Shown: positions 1 through 11,508, counted from the first letter of the stretch. The stretch is 64,000 nt of DNA from Leptidea sinapis (GCF_905404315.1 NC_066266.1:1557501-1621500); one strand, 5' to 3'. A program made the numbers and translations. The notes: a model not told the origin generated them from the letters alone.

Positions 1-137
1 TAAATGATTTCATTGGTTTTACATTCAATAACTGATTTCAAATTGTTTAGTTTTAGTAGTATATTAGTGTAGACTGTAGTGGTACCTATATTAAAAAACA
101 TGTCACACCTGTATACTCAGATTCAGATTACTTACAG

Positions 138-288
138 GCCATCAACAAAACCAATTAAACCATCAGTGACAATGCATATGACTACACCAGACGCAAACCC
201 TATACCGTTAATATGCTGTGCCCTGCACTCCAGCGATGATGTACTTGTTGGATACAAAAGTACTGCAGCATTTGTTTTTGAAAGAGTA
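138..288 (+). CDS. WDR43: WDR43 exon (first visible), end of WD40 region
   Basis: Acceptor TTACTTACAG ends at 137 and donor GTAAGT starts at 289. The exon starts with the last base of a split codon and ends in phase 0. Residues ICCALHSSDDVLVGYKST and FVFERV correspond to the last blades of the WDR43 propeller, where the family has an 'LVAYGS...FERV' type motif. An alternative acceptor a few bases upstream cannot be excluded. Confidence 0.72.
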
Positions 289-3200
289 GTAAGTAGTATG
301 TACCTATTTATATCTATGTGTCCGTTCACACAGACCGGCGCGAGTTATACGCTTAAAACTGGTAGGAGCCGATCAAGCCTAGGTCGTGGCCAAGCGGGTG
401 CCTATACAAGTGTGGTACAATATGTCTAGTTCTGTGCAGTCTAAGTTTTGTTTTATATATGTTATAACATTGCTATCAAAATTGCGGTTGTCGTCGAACG
501 CGGGTCGTGGGGCGAGAGTGAAGACAATCGGAGGTGGCGAGCGCGGAATATTATGCCATCAGAAGCAGTCGGTCGGTTCCTCATATTATTTCACAATGAG
601 CGCGTAGGATTGCTCTCAAGTCTTCTAACAAAACAATTGAAATATAAAAATAAACCTTATTACAATGAATGAAAACTCTGTTTTAAACATGATAAAAATC
701 TGCTCTCTGAGCCAGTTTGTGTGAACGGATACTAAAGCATATCACACTACATTATAACACAAATGTATATTGGTACACTTGTGCTATGTATGTCCTGCTT
801 GCCATTCAACATGCTCACACTGTGTCGCATTCAAAAGCACACTTTGTTTGGCCTCTTCATTTATTAAATACATTTCTGGCATCGGCACTAGAGTGTGATC
901 TGTCTGCGGATCTATGGTGCGAAGTGAGAATGGTTGGGATTCTGTGAAGTGATGGAAACTCTTAATTGTAGTTTAGTTTATATTATGTAATGTTATCAAA
1001 TTATAAAGTTTGCATGCCACATTGGTAGTTTAACTGAAATATCTTGGTAATGTAGCAATAGGTAATTAATACATATTGTCCAAATTATGAATACAAAAAT
1101 GTTGTTTTTAAATTTTGTAGCTGTTATAATGGTGGAAATTTATGGGTAATTGATTCAATTTCACTATATATCGGAACACATTTGTTCATAGTCTCTCAAC
1201 TGATCGCTTGATTATATGTATTTTCAAATATTTATTAAATTGTATTGAAAAATTTCAGACTCCAGATTTAACATCAAAAACACAAATATTGATACGAGAA
1301 GAGAGCAAAAGTACAAAGAAATCAAATAAAAGCAAGGAGGTTAATAAAGAAGTAGTGGGGAAAAATAATGATGTAACATATGTGGAACCTATGGGAGGGG
1401 TTACCAGCAGAAAGAGACAAACTGCAGGAGCTAAGGTGAGTCTTAAGCATTCTTGGTTTGGTCATAGAAAGTATTTGGATATTCCTACAGCATTGACTGG
1501 TTGGCATTTGATATTTTTTTCTCCTCTTTTGATATATATTCAAGAATTTAATTTTATTGTATGTCTGTTTCATACTTTTAGTCTTGAAGTATAATAATTT
1601 ATATTTACTTGCTGACCTCAATGATTTCGATCCAATTGCATGAGTCGTGGTCGCGGCGGAACATCGGTGGCGGCGAGAAACTCTTGACACTTGACAGTAA
1701 TAGTACATCGATCTGTCCACGTGGCACCTACTTCGACTATGGGTTTCCATGTTTGATCTTTAGGGCTTTACGATGACTGGCGAACACAAGTTAAATTCTG
1801 GATGCGGTGTTACTAGGACTCATAAGGACTTGACAAATAGATTAATTTATTGCGCCCGTTCTACTCAAGTCTGAGGCGCACTAGTTTAATGATTGTTACA
1901 TTTTTGACGTTCAATAAGTGATTTGAAACCCTATTTTGTAAAAAAAATATAAGAATTTGAATAGCCACTCTCTCCAAATAATAATAATTATAAGATTAAA
2001 TATTATAATTTGTCAGCCTAATAAGATGTAAAACGGTAATTCGGGATTTTATTTTTACTGACTTAGTGATATCTAAATATTGAAATCAAGAGCCCTGAAA
2101 TATAAGACTTTATTTAGGCAAGTTTTATATAAATTATATTTAAATTAAATTATGTATTTTAACAACTTTTTTTTCGCAAGGCGGCCAAGTTGAGAGCACT
2201 TGTGTTCTGCGTTGTTATGTACTTTTAATTTTCCAAAACACTATCAAAAGTCTTAATTTTAGTTTAAAAGCCAGTTTTCTCTGGACACTCACTTTTTGAA
2301 CTTTTCATTTGTTTTTTCTACTTTTTTTTATAACTCTAATCGTCTAATGGTTTCGTGTTTTAAATGTGACAAACAAAAACCTAAAGTCAATGATAAAAAC
2401 CCGAAAGTTATTTGTTATGGATGTGATCCCCAGATATGTGTGAAGTGTAGTGGATTGCTTGCTACCGAATTACGTGTAGTAGTAGTTAACAAATATGGCG
2501 TACAGAGAACCAGCTCAGACCAAGAGATATTTCACAGATGGAGATCATGGAACGAATGAACGACTGAACTTAATGGTTTTTATGCAGTGAATGAAAAGTA
2601 TCGGGTAGATGGGTAGAAATAATACTTTTACTAATACTAATATAATTTTATTATTCGAATTTGGATGATAAAAACATTGCCTATCTTATAATATTATTAC
2701 TTATATACCTAAAATAAAAATCACATCTGTGACTGTGAGAATAAAAATGACTGTATAACAATTAAAAGCAATGAAATATTCTAGTTTACCTAATGTAATC
2801 TAGAAAAATCCTACTGTAATTAACAGAACAACCTATTACAGACACCAAAAACTACAATAAAAACTAAATAGTATAAAATAACGTATAAATAAAGATTTAA
2901 TATCATAAACCTCTTATGCAAACCCAATACTTTTAATGTAAATATTATCATTTGTATTTGCTTCATATTGGTATGTTTGAAGTCGGTGCCAAGCCCTAAT
3001 CAAAATAAATGTTCTGTTTCCATTCTCGATAATTCATTCTATATGTACCATCTCTATAGCCAAACGTCAAAATCTTATGTTATATGTTGTCTGTGAAAGT
3101 TGGCTCTGTATATTTTTCAATTTTAGCAAAAATAATGTATTTTAAACATTAATGAATAGCTTTTATTAGTGTAATTCATTGCGTGTGTGTTCCTGAAATA

Positions 3201-6200
3201 GTTATAAATGATGAAAACAAATCTAAAATCTGTGAGTGTCCGAAAATAAGTGAATTTAATTCAAGGTCGTGTTTGTTTAATATTTAAGACAAGTGAGGAA
3301 AAAATAGACTATAGACGTTAAAATATCTACGCCCTGATTGCGAACTGGGAGTCCGTCAACTTGGTAGTTGAGGAATTTCGTAACGTAATTACAGTTCAAA
3401 GTCGTTGAGCTCGATAAGAAGCAAATCCAGTGTACCAGTATCGAAGCTGTGATTTCTGAGATTGCAGAAAAGAAGTTGTAATGTGATCATGTTTGGTATA
3501 CCAGCACCATTAACCTGTATACTGTAATACCACTGGACAGGCTGTGCTATATGTTTGACAGCAAATCTTTTGTGCCTATTTGAAGCGCCACTCGCGAGTG
3601 TACTGAGAACTAATTTTGACGTATAATGCAAATGCGAAAGAACGTATAATACTCTGAAGTATTTTTACATTTTGGATTAATTCCGTTCGTTTTCCTTGTT
3701 ATTTATACTTTATGAATCAACTTAATAAAGTACACAATTTTTGTTTGTAAATAGTTTCCCACCAACTACCGATGTTTCCTGAGGTTGTCAACACTATTTT
3801 TAGTACCGCAGACTCTCGCGACATGACCAACAGCGTCAAAATGGCGAATATCAAACAGGCACAAAAGCACTTTGACAGCCGCCAGTCCAGTGGTATATAG
3901 TAGAGGTCAGTAACCAGCACCCAATAGCAAGTGAGATAGTTGGAAAATCAATGCAAACTATCCCTGAAAGTGTGAAACCTTTAGCAAATCGAGTAGAGAA
4001 ACATTTCTGTGGGAAACAGTGATAAGTGCACCATCGGTGAACTCCTTTAAAAATGGACTGGACGAACATTTACTTACACAAGTGCAGTGATATTAAATTG
4101 ATATTATATATTATTTATTAAGTGATATTATATTAAATCAGCGCCTATTTCTGCCGTGAAGCTTTAATGTATAAGCATTACTGCGTTTCGGTCTGAAGAG
4201 CGCCGTAGCTGGTGAAATTACTGGGCAAATGAGACTTGACATATGTCTCAAGGAGTCGCGCGCAGTTGTGGTGCCGCTCAGAGTTTTAGGGGGTTTTCAA
4301 GAATCCTGAGCGTCACAGCATTGTAATGGGCAACGCGTATCAATTACCATCGTCTAGGCCCTTATTGTCATAAAAAAAAGAAATATATACATGCATCACA
4401 GCACCAAATGCTGCTAGTGTGTTCAAGAAAAATAATTAATAATAATATTGTGTGTGGTAACACTTTACATGACTTTACCGAACACAACTACTGCATATAG
4501 TTCGTATTATTTTCATAAATGTTTTGCAATGTGTTTGTTATAAGTTGATGCCGGATACTATCAATTTGGCCGACACTTATCCCTAAAATTAACTTATCAA
4601 CACTTTTTTTTACAGGTTGAAGGTACGATGGAGGCAAGATTAGAGAACCTCGCCATAGACCTCAAGAGCAGGAGTAAAGCTCCCGTTTGCCAAAATTTGA
4701 CCAAGTTGTTGATGCAGGGCCTACATTCTAAGGATAAGAAGTTAGTTCTTAAATAATATCTTAACTGTTAAGCTTAGATATATTATCTTGTTCTCAGACA
4801 ACTGATGAAAACAGGACATGTTTATTACTTTAGTGTGCGTCTTAGGTTCTTAGTTTAGGTCTTCCAATCGTGATACGTCAGTCTCTTGCTGAAAATAGAG
4901 GCTAATTGTTCGCCGCTATTTATTTTCGACGTTTTCACAGCTGTCACAGTCTATCTAGAGGTATAAATGATCTAAGACTTATGTATACTCATCTTTTGTT
5001 ACTTTGATTAGATTTTGCAGGCTGAGTTAGAAAATTTTTATTTCTAAGAGATTAAAACAACCCTTGTATGATAATGCTTGTCTATCACAACATTTATCTC
5101 TGCAATATGTGTAGCATACGAAATTAAGTTTAATGTATATTCGTTGGCTCTCATTTTAATCTGTAAAATATCATTATAAGCTAATATTAGAAAATTTATT
5201 AAAAAAAACTTACTTAAAAATCCAGTATTAGTACTAGATTCAGATCTTTGTTAAAATCATATTATTTATCAAATATTTTCTTAGAACCTACTAGAGTAAC
5301 CAGCACCTCTAAGAGCTGTATTGATAATATTTTAACTTATTATAAACTTATTTTTCAGTCAATAATTAGTAAACTGAGCTCAGACCACTTTGGTCAATTA
5401 GCCTCTTTTAATATTGAAGTAAGTACATTTCTTCAACTAAAAAGTTTAACAAATACTATATTATCATACTATTATAATTATGTGATATAATGTTTTATAT
5501 AATAAAGATGTGTTATAACAATAGCAACTTACCAAATATTAGGTATTATTGGACGTAGTTCTGCAGAAAGGACTCAAAACCACACTGGTCAAAATAGAGT
5601 TAGAGTTAAGTATGCCATCATACTCCTGAAGGTCGAATCTGTCATCTAGTGTAAACTCTATTTTAAAAATGTACACGGAAACTGTTTTGTTTTGGATATT
5701 TATATGGAAGATTATTAAGAGCAGACACTTAAAATGCCTATACTCAAAAGTGCCTTGTGTGCGGTTTGGCGTGTGTGGTTTGAGTCCTTTCCGCATAACT
5801 ACGTCCAATTAAAAATAGAACGAACTCACAGAAACAACTACTCACTATAACACTTACAATAATTACAACATCAGATACATTTAATATAATTATTTCCAGG
5901 ATTATACTCACTGTGTTGCAACGGGACGACCCAGATGTCGCAAGCAGGACTATGGATTCGCTGCCAGCTAACTATATACCGAATTTGCTTGATGAACTCA
6001 TTGAAATGGCGACGAGGAGGACAAGTCAGTGAGTATTTTTCTTTATTATTTCTTCTTTCATTAGCTCAATTGTAAGAATGCTGTCTTAGGGGGTTAAGCG
6101 GTGGACGTTATCGATTAAAACCTCTACTTAAATTATTATATGTTTATACACAAATTAATATATTTTAATCATTTTATAATATTTTGACTGTATGTAAACA

Positions 6201-9200
6201 TTGGAATGAGCAGATCCGTTTTCTAATGAAACAAAGTTACTGACACTGACCAGATTGCTGTGAAATTGAAATGGAGTACGTACCCGAAGACTTAGTGTTG
6301 GTAGGCCCATCATAAGATGCACCGACAATCTGGTCCAGATTGATGGAGTAGGTTGGATGAGGGCATCACAGGGCCAATAGACATGGGGCTTTGAGGGAGG
6401 CCTTTGTCCAGCAGTGGACATCTTCTGACCTGCAATAAAATTATTTTATTATTTATATAAACCAATCCACAGATGTTCAGCGGTCTGTACATGGGTTCGG
6501 GCTCTGCTCCATTCTCATTCTGCGATGCTGTTGACATCCGCAGCAACATCAGCTGAGAAAATTACATCACTGCTTGCAATATTCACTAATAGGTAAGTTG
6601 TAAATTTTAATCTAACTCACACAAGTCCAGATTCAAACAAAAGTTCTTTTTTGTTTTTAATTGTTTTTTTTTGTTTAATGATTAATTTCAGACACCTTGC
6701 TATATGATTGGTATTAATTGTGAAGGGAAATTAAATTTTAATGTTCTTATAGATAATAATGTCCAAAACTGTCTTGTCATTTAGTAAACAGTTATTCAAA
6801 TCTGTTAATATTCATATTTTAACCTCTACTCACTCATAACTCATTTTTTTACAGTATACATGTAAAGTAAATTAAGTATTTAAAATCTGAGCGATATTGG
6901 CAAAGACATGAAATTTTATCTCCTGTGTTATTCCACCCAATTTCATCCATAATTTCTTACAATAAATTCATCGAATCCATACAAAAATAATAATGAAAAT
7001 GAGAGATAGAAGTGTGATTATGAAAATTTATTATTTTGTGAAAATGAAAATTTTGTTTTAAATATTTTTAATCATAAAATAAAACTAGATCGGAAGGTCT
7101 AAATCTATAAAACTTTAGACCACTTACAGGCAACCTTTAACTACTAAAGGACCTTTGCCTGTCAAGATCTATAACTAATTCTTTCCTATTCTTTCTTTTC
7201 CTTTTTTAAATATTACCAAATAGTATATAGTAATATTACCAATAAGTTTTACAGCTGCATCATAACTATACTAACCACACATGGCATGATTTCAAATGCG
7301 CGCAGGGTATATGGAACATTATTAAAAATACTTACATTTGATTTATGCCTAAAAGCTATCAAAGATGTCAATTTATTGAGAAGAACATTCTTATTAAAAT
7401 AAAAATTATTATTCTTTCCGGGCTTTTTGTGACGTCATAGTCTATGTGAACGATTTAGGTATATTATACTAATAAATGGAGAGTTGCTTTAAAATATTGA
7501 ACCGATATACTATGTTAAGTGTTTGTAGCAATAACACGTAGTGATGGATAAACTACTAAGTAAAAGTCAAGGTGTGAGCTTCCATTACTAAGTTCAACAC
7601 ATTATTTATAACAACTACCGACCTAGTTTATAACTTTTTTTTAAATTTAGACGATCACACCTATGTCAGCTGTTGAACCTCAAGGGACGGCTGGATCTAA
7701 CCATGGTTCAGAAGGGATCTAAGGATATGTATACAGAGCAAGAAGCAATCCTAGAATATAATGGTAAATATAATATAATTCTTATTATCTTCCCCTAACA
7801 TCAATTTACCTACGAGCGCCGCTGGTATTTCAAATTCATATAAAAAGGCTCACGCACATTACCAAATTATTAATTGCATAAAAAAATCTTCTTTCATCAC
7901 TCCCATAATTTTTCGCCATAAAGTTATCGGCACTTTCGACCTTTTGGTCGCGAGAATGCTGTTGAATAACTAGTACCAATTTTATACATAAAACCACGAA
8001 ATTACTAATGTAATTAGCTTAGTTAACTCGCGCTCGTGATGTTAAGTAGACGAAAACAATTACAACTAAAGTTTAAAAAAATTGCACTGTCATTGTTAAT
8101 ACTATTTGTATTTCTTGTAATATTATATTTTTTATTACACAATCACATGTATGAACAGTCTTTAGACAGCACAATAAGGTTGAAACTCATACTCTAGATG
8201 AGCGAGGGTAGGTCATATTTACTAATAATCTGGTATAATTTCTATCGTTGGAATAATCCGTGACAACTGAAGTTCGACAAGCCGAACTGTCATAACTCAT
8301 AATATAGCTTACAAGATGTTAAATTGCGATGGTCATGTTTAAGAACGTCATACATACTAATTGCGTATATTTTGATGTGGTCGTATAACTTTACGCCTTG
8401 AATATGCAATTTGGGAGACTGTCTGTCTACCTTAGGTATTTAGTATTTCGTGTAAGGAAAAACTTAATGGCTGGGTGTTCAGTAGAAGTTTGCTTATAGA
8501 ATAAGAGAACCAAATTTAAGTGACGTAACTTGAACTTATATATTATTGCATGTAGGTAGGCCTAATATAATATGGTATGCACGCCCCTGCGAGCATGGTC
8601 AACTAATAACTATACACGCTGAAAAGGGCCCAAGCCCGTTATACTTCTTCGTTACACTCTTGGCAGAGCGGTCGTGGTCATGAGGAAGTGACGTCTTTTG
8701 AAGCAGATGTGATTCGCCCCACGAGCATTCGCCACTTTTCCCTGCTGGCCGACAGTCTGGTACACTCGTTCAATGGACCGCCCACAGCAGACTTAATTTG
8801 GTCGGTCCAGCGCATGGGCGAACTTCCTCTTTTTTTTGCTGCCCTCTTCTTTGCCCTGCACGACAAGGCGCTCAATGGACATACTCTCGCGCAGGGAGAC
8901 GTGTCCGAAAAACCTAAGAATGCAACTCTACTATACCCGCCCGTTATACGTGTAGAAGGGGTTGGTAATTTAAACGCACTTTAAATTTAAATATCTGTAT
9001 TTAACACTTTCCACTAAGAACCATTACATTTAATTACAATTTGGGCAGAGTTACCCCTTACAATTCACAATGCGTAATGTGTCCTCCAACTGAGCGCTCT
9101 GGCTTATAAAGAGTGGCAATGAGTTTCTTGCTACTTCTTCTCATTAGCTCAACCCTTTACGAAGTAGCGGTAGATTCAATAAGAAAAATATTTTATTTTG

Positions 9201-9754
9201 TTTGACATTCATAAGTGTCCTTTCCGTGACCTACTTGAATAAACTGATTTTGATTTGATTTGATTATATAGGGCACGATCGTCTACTGTAATGATGCTAC
9301 CAACTGTTAGTTGGCACTACTTTAGTGTCAACTAACTTACACGAATCAAATTTACTAAAAAGATCTTAATATACTATGCTATTACAGTTATTTCTAAGTA
9401 GGTATAGTCATAATTATATTGAATAGTATTAAATATTTACAGTAGTTGTTGATGAAGTTGGTAGCGCTTGTAAACACATCAAGCTGATATACGTTTGAAG
9501 GTATGTGGGCGTGCGCACGTGCATTAACGGGGGCCCAAACTTAATTCAAAAATAAGTTAATATTTTCCGGTAGAATTGTCTTTATAGTAATATCTCATTG
9601 CTTTTTACTAGATTCATCGTCCGAAGAGGAAGTGATGGAGTTAGAACAGTACCAATCAAGCAATGAAGCTTCGGAGCAGTGGGATGATGATGATCAAGTT
9701 GATGGTGAACACAGCGACCAGGATGAAGAAATGGAGTCTAGTGATAGTGAATAA
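138..9754 (+). CDS. WDR43: WDR43/UTP5-like nucleolar protein, 3' part of gene (7 exons, 5' end outside window)
   Basis: WDR43 (yeast Utp5) is a WD40 protein of the t-UTP/UTP-A complex of the small-subunit processome; it acts in the nucleolus in pre-18S rRNA processing and rRNA transcription. Seven exons (138-288, 1259-1435, 4616-4740, 5900-6028, 6473-6592, 7651-7763, 9612-9754) have GT-AG borders and join in phase without a stop, giving about 318 visible residues. In order: the end of the WD40 part with LVGYKST and FERV, a Ser/Lys-rich linker, a helical Utp12 domain (exons 3-6, with LLMQGLHSKDKK, LPANYIPNLLDELIEMATRR, VCTWVRALLHSHSAML, and SHLCQLLNLKGRLDLTMVQK), and a Glu/Asp/Ser tail. Domain order and the acidic tail match animal WDR43. 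The first exons lie left of the window. Introns are rich in transposon debris, but every visible exon is open, so the gene looks functional. Confidence 0.85.
289..1258 (+). other. WDR43 intron, no recognised element
   Basis: This non-coding stretch lies between two in-phase exons. Short open frames occur on both strands, but none shows a recognisable motif. I see no clear transposon here. Confidence 0.6.
1259..1435 (+). CDS. WDR43: WDR43 exon, basic linker
   Basis: Acceptor AATTTCAG ends at 1258 and donor GTGAG starts at 1436. It is 59 codons, phase 0 at both ends. It encodes a Lys/Ser-rich stretch (SKSTKKSNKSKEVNKE) followed by VTYVEPMGGVTSRKRQ, a low-complexity linker between the propeller and the Utp12 domain, with a possible nuclear localisation signal. 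Confidence 0.8.
1855..1940 (+). repeat. Dispersed LINE-end repeat fragment
   Basis: The segment with GACGTTCAATAAGTGATTT matches, in reverse orientation, 20545-20640 (TCACTTATTGAACGTC). The same family appears in diverged form at 24596-24700 and its equivalents in the tandem units. It is probably the 3' end of a common lepidopteran LINE. Confidence 0.55.
2160..2570 (+). pseudogene. LINE ORF1-like zinc-finger fragment
   Basis: From 2347 a frame starts MVSCFKCDKQKPKV and continues with VICYGCDPQICVKCSGLL, a Cys-rich PHD/RING-like finger like those that open ORF1 of CR1/Jockey LINEs. The frame then loses similarity and stops at 2557-2559. No reverse transcriptase follows, so this is a 5' scrap of a LINE in a WDR43 intron. 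A host origin cannot be fully excluded. Confidence 0.42.
2571..3984 (+). other. Intronic DNA without recognised genes
   Basis: AT-rich sequence within the long WDR43 intron (1436-4615). Short open frames at about 3389-3631 and 3717-4069 on the minus strand have no recognised motif. The part from about 3740 may belong to the LINE fragment that ends near 4090. Confidence 0.5.
3985..4092 (+). pseudogene. LINE C-terminal fragment
   Basis: A frame on the + strand reads ETVISAPSVNSFKNGLDEHL. 'xxVxAPSVNxFKxxLDxH' is the usual final motif of many arthropod LINE reverse-transcriptase proteins. Nothing else of the element is recognisable upstream. Confidence 0.5.
4141..4380 (+). repeat. Lepidopteran SINE-like / LINE 5'-UTR-derived repeat, copy 1
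   Basis: It begins GCGCCTATTTCTGCCGTGAA and ends in an A-rich run. A second copy is at 47977-48195; shared blocks include GGTCTGAA, GCGCCGTAGCT and GGGCAAATGAGACT. A piece of the same family is recognisable near 14570 and inside each 1.93-kb tandem unit. It is non-coding. Confidence 0.7.
4616..4740 (+). CDS. WDR43: WDR43 exon, start of Utp12 domain
   Basis: Acceptor TTTTACAG ends at 4615 and donor GTTAGT starts at 4741. It encodes VEGTMEARLENLAIDLKSRS then VCQNLTKLLMQGLHSKDKK. 'EERLxxLxID' followed by 'LLxQGLxSxD' is the hallmark start of the WDR43 Utp12 domain. The exon ends with two bases of a Lys codon completed in the next exon. Confidence 0.87.
5549..5808 (+). mobile_element. 260-bp MITE with TTA target duplication (PIF/Harbinger-like)
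   Basis: The two ends form terminal inverted repeats of about 37 bp: TTGGACGTAGTTCTGCAGAA at the left pairs with the complement ending ACTACGTCCAA at the right, with few mismatches. TTA flanks both sides (5546-5548 and 5809-5811). A 3-bp TWA duplication is typical of PIF/Harbinger elements. It has no transposase, so it is non-autonomous. It lies in a WDR43 intron. Confidence 0.75.
5900..6028 (+). CDS. WDR43: WDR43 exon, Utp12 domain
   Basis: Acceptor TTTCCAG ends at 5899 and donor GTGAGT starts at 6029. It encodes helical repeats including ILTVLQRDDPDVASRTMDSL and PNLLDELIEMATRR. Its phases match both neighbouring exons. Confidence 0.88.
6285..6440 (+). mobile_element. RTE-like LINE 3' tail fragment
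   Basis: Contains GACCGACAATCTGG-like and GGCCTTTGTCCAGCAGTGGA motifs; the latter translates to the terminal 'A-x-VQQW' signature of insect RTE-like LINEs. The same tail occurs at 22335-22495 and in every 1.93-kb unit. It ends just upstream of a WDR43 splice acceptor. Confidence 0.65.
6473..6592 (+). CDS. WDR43: WDR43 exon, Utp12 domain
   Basis: Acceptor ATCCACAG ends at 6472 and donor GTAAGT starts at 6593. It encodes CSAVCTWVRALLHSHSAML and SAEKITSLLAIFTNR, matching the helical part of the family with 'WLKxVLxxHxSYL'. An RTE-like LINE tail ends about 35 bases upstream of the acceptor. Confidence 0.88.
6593..7650 (+). other. WDR43 intron, no recognised element
   Basis: AT-rich intron between two well-supported exons. 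I found no transposon or RNA gene signature. Confidence 0.55.
7651..7763 (+). CDS. WDR43: WDR43 exon, end of Utp12 domain
   Basis: Acceptor TAAATTTAG ends at 7650 and donor GTAAAT starts at 7764. It encodes SHLCQLLNLKGRLDLTMVQK then KDMYTEQEAILEYN. The 'LxxLxGRLDLxxxQ' motif is the conserved end of Utp12 domains. Confidence 0.88.
7764..8590 (+). other. Left part of last WDR43 intron, nothing recognised
   Basis: Non-coding, AT-rich. No motif on either strand that I could assign. Confidence 0.5.
8620..8900 (-). pseudogene. LINE 3'-region fragment (antisense to WDR43)
   Basis: The minus strand reads RWTDQIKSAVGGPLNE, CTRLSASREKWRMLVGRITS and then a degenerate tail. 'RWxDxIKxxxGxxxxxxxRxxWRxLV' is the typical end of RTE/I-like LINE proteins. 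No upstream reverse transcriptase is present. Confidence 0.6.
9000..9272 (+). repeat. Non-LTR retroelement 3' end with TTTGAT tail repeats
   Basis: Contains TTGACATTCATAAGTGTCCT, then TGACCTACTTGAATAAA, and ends in GATTTTGATTTGATTTGATT. A simple-repeat 3' tail of this kind marks the end of many lepidopteran LINEs. The 5' part is missing. Confidence 0.6.
9612..9754 (+). CDS. WDR43: WDR43 terminal exon, acidic tail
   Basis: The acceptor AG is at 9610-9611. The exon encodes 47 residues dominated by Glu, Asp and Ser (SSEEEVMELE, WDDDDQVDGEHSDQDEEMES) and ends at TAA 9752-9754. An acidic C-terminus is typical of WDR43. The stop codon lies inside an AATAAA hexamer. Confidence 0.86.
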
Positions 9755-9755
9755 A
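9750..9755 (+). promoter_or_regulatory. Candidate poly(A) signal AATAAA overlapping the WDR43 stop codon
   Basis: AATAAA spans 9750-9755 and includes the stop codon TAA (9752-9754). A T-rich run (around 9796-9805) lies 40-50 bases downstream, as expected of a downstream element. If used, the 3' UTR would be only about 15-25 bases. This is sequence reading only; a distal site may be used instead. Confidence 0.45.
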
Positions 9756-11508
9756 ATGTTATGACTTATTAAATTCGATTATATTAATGTGTCATATTTT
9801 TTTATTCAAATGATTCAAATCAAATCCTCGACAACGCTACGGAAACAAAATGGCGCCCTGCGAGAGACTGTTTCAATGATATTACCATCCATCACATACG
9901 AATCTTGTCGGGGGTTGATTCGTCATTTAAGATAATCTGCAGTTGAGTACTAAGATTTACAGCAGTCATTAAAACATAAAAGTTAAATATGTTTAGAATC
10001 AAAGTCAAAGTTAGATGTTTAGGGACTTTTATTGTAAAAGTATACATTCGCCCTTCAAACTATTACTTATTTTATGGACCCTGATAGAATTATGCCAAGG
10101 TAATGAGATATTGGTTCCGTTCGAGCGCTCTTAACAAGTGAGCAAACCGTTCGATTGACACATGCATGTCTTCAACTCTTCATCTATAGGATCTTACAGT
10201 TGATAACCTTCTTAAACCCAAAATTGCATTTTAGGAAATTGACTTGAGATGTCGCTCTTCCAAAATAAATTGTTATTTTTTAAAGTGGGGTATCACTTAA
10301 CTTCACTTCTGGGAACAATTATTATACAAATAAAATACTATTTTTTAAAATGTTTAATCCTTAATACCTGTAGCGTATTTTAAAACAATGTCAGAATCTA
10401 TCAAATGAAGTATATGAGTTGTGCTGTATGGACTGACCGTTAAAATAATAATTCAACCATACATCTGATAAAAAATTATATGTGCCAAGTGCAAAAGATT
10501 TTGCATCTTAGCTAAAGTAAGTTTTGCCCTCGTGACGTCGACTTGTGATAAAACCTAGATTCATTGCTGTTAACCTGAAAGATAAAGCCAGTCAGTGCAA
10601 TGGGTCTTTCCTTTTAAAGATTTGCCTGCAGACTAACTGACAGAAAAGCGAAGCAACGGTTAATGGTTGTTTCTTTTTTCGGCAAGTCGGGACACCACAG
10701 TAACGTTGGAAACCAAAGGACAGTTACTGGTAATACGTGTAGTACAAGTATTTAATACGTTATTTCAAAGAGATGCCGAAAGAATATGCTAAAAACGTCA
10801 TAGCAGCAAAGATGTCCTTTAAAACGACAACTCGTCCTCACATCGGCTAGGCGCTATGGTAACGAATGAGGTTTTGAAGGCTTTGAAGTCTTTTTTTTGG
10901 GATATAGAACTGGACGCATCCACAATGCAGTCTTAATCTTCAACTCCTGTTATTCTAATTCCGAAAATTAATTACTGATACGCTAACAGGTTATACGATT
11001 TACAAGCCCTGAAGAGTTAGTTAGTGCCTTCCAAGAGACTAAACAACCCACGGGAAGACTTGAACAATTGCTTTAGACAACGTTTTCAAAGAATTCAAGT
11101 TTGTATATAGTGAAGGATTATTCCTAATTATATCCTTCACTTATTCGAAGTTTATACTTCGAATAACAATAAATAATATTATTAACTCAAATCAAGAAAA
11201 ATACAGTATGACCTGAGACGACTGTTTGAAGAAAAGATTAGGTACTAATATGAATGATTATATAAACACTAAGTAGGTACCTGAACAACACACAATAATA
11301 ACCTGATCTCTCAAGTGCTGATAATATCCGATGCTATAAAGTCTTAAGTAATAAACAAACAATTACGTAATGTAGGTACTCTATGGTTGATTGGCTCATA
11401 GATTTATGAGTAACTAACTATTCTCTTTATTATCAATATTATTTTGTGACCAACATCAACATATAATTATAAGTACAGGTGGTAACTAAAAATTAAAAAG
11501 ATTCGTGT
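9755..11508. other. Intergenic region between WDR43 and the DUF1349 gene
   Basis: About 1.75 kb with no supported gene. It holds two adjacent hairpins at 11109-11166 and a short repeat scrap near 9835. It must contain the promoter of the downstream gene, but I see no clear TATA box or initiator. Confidence 0.5.
11109..11166. repeat. Two adjacent perfect hairpins
   Basis: Hairpin 1 pairs AGTGAAGGAT (11109-11118) with ATCCTTCACT (11132-11141). Hairpin 2 pairs TTATTCGAAGT (11141-11151) with ACTTCGAATAA (11156-11166). Both stems are perfect and sit about 350 bases upstream of the DUF1349 gene start. Confidence 0.6.

Noticed and set aside
1322..1750. 142-codon minus-strand open frame over a WDR43 exon
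   Set aside because: It is an antisense shadow of the exon plus intron sequence, with no recognisable domain.
3389..4069. Minus-strand open frames of 67-80 codons in a WDR43 intron
   Set aside because: No domain or splice support; at least part is antisense to a LINE tail.
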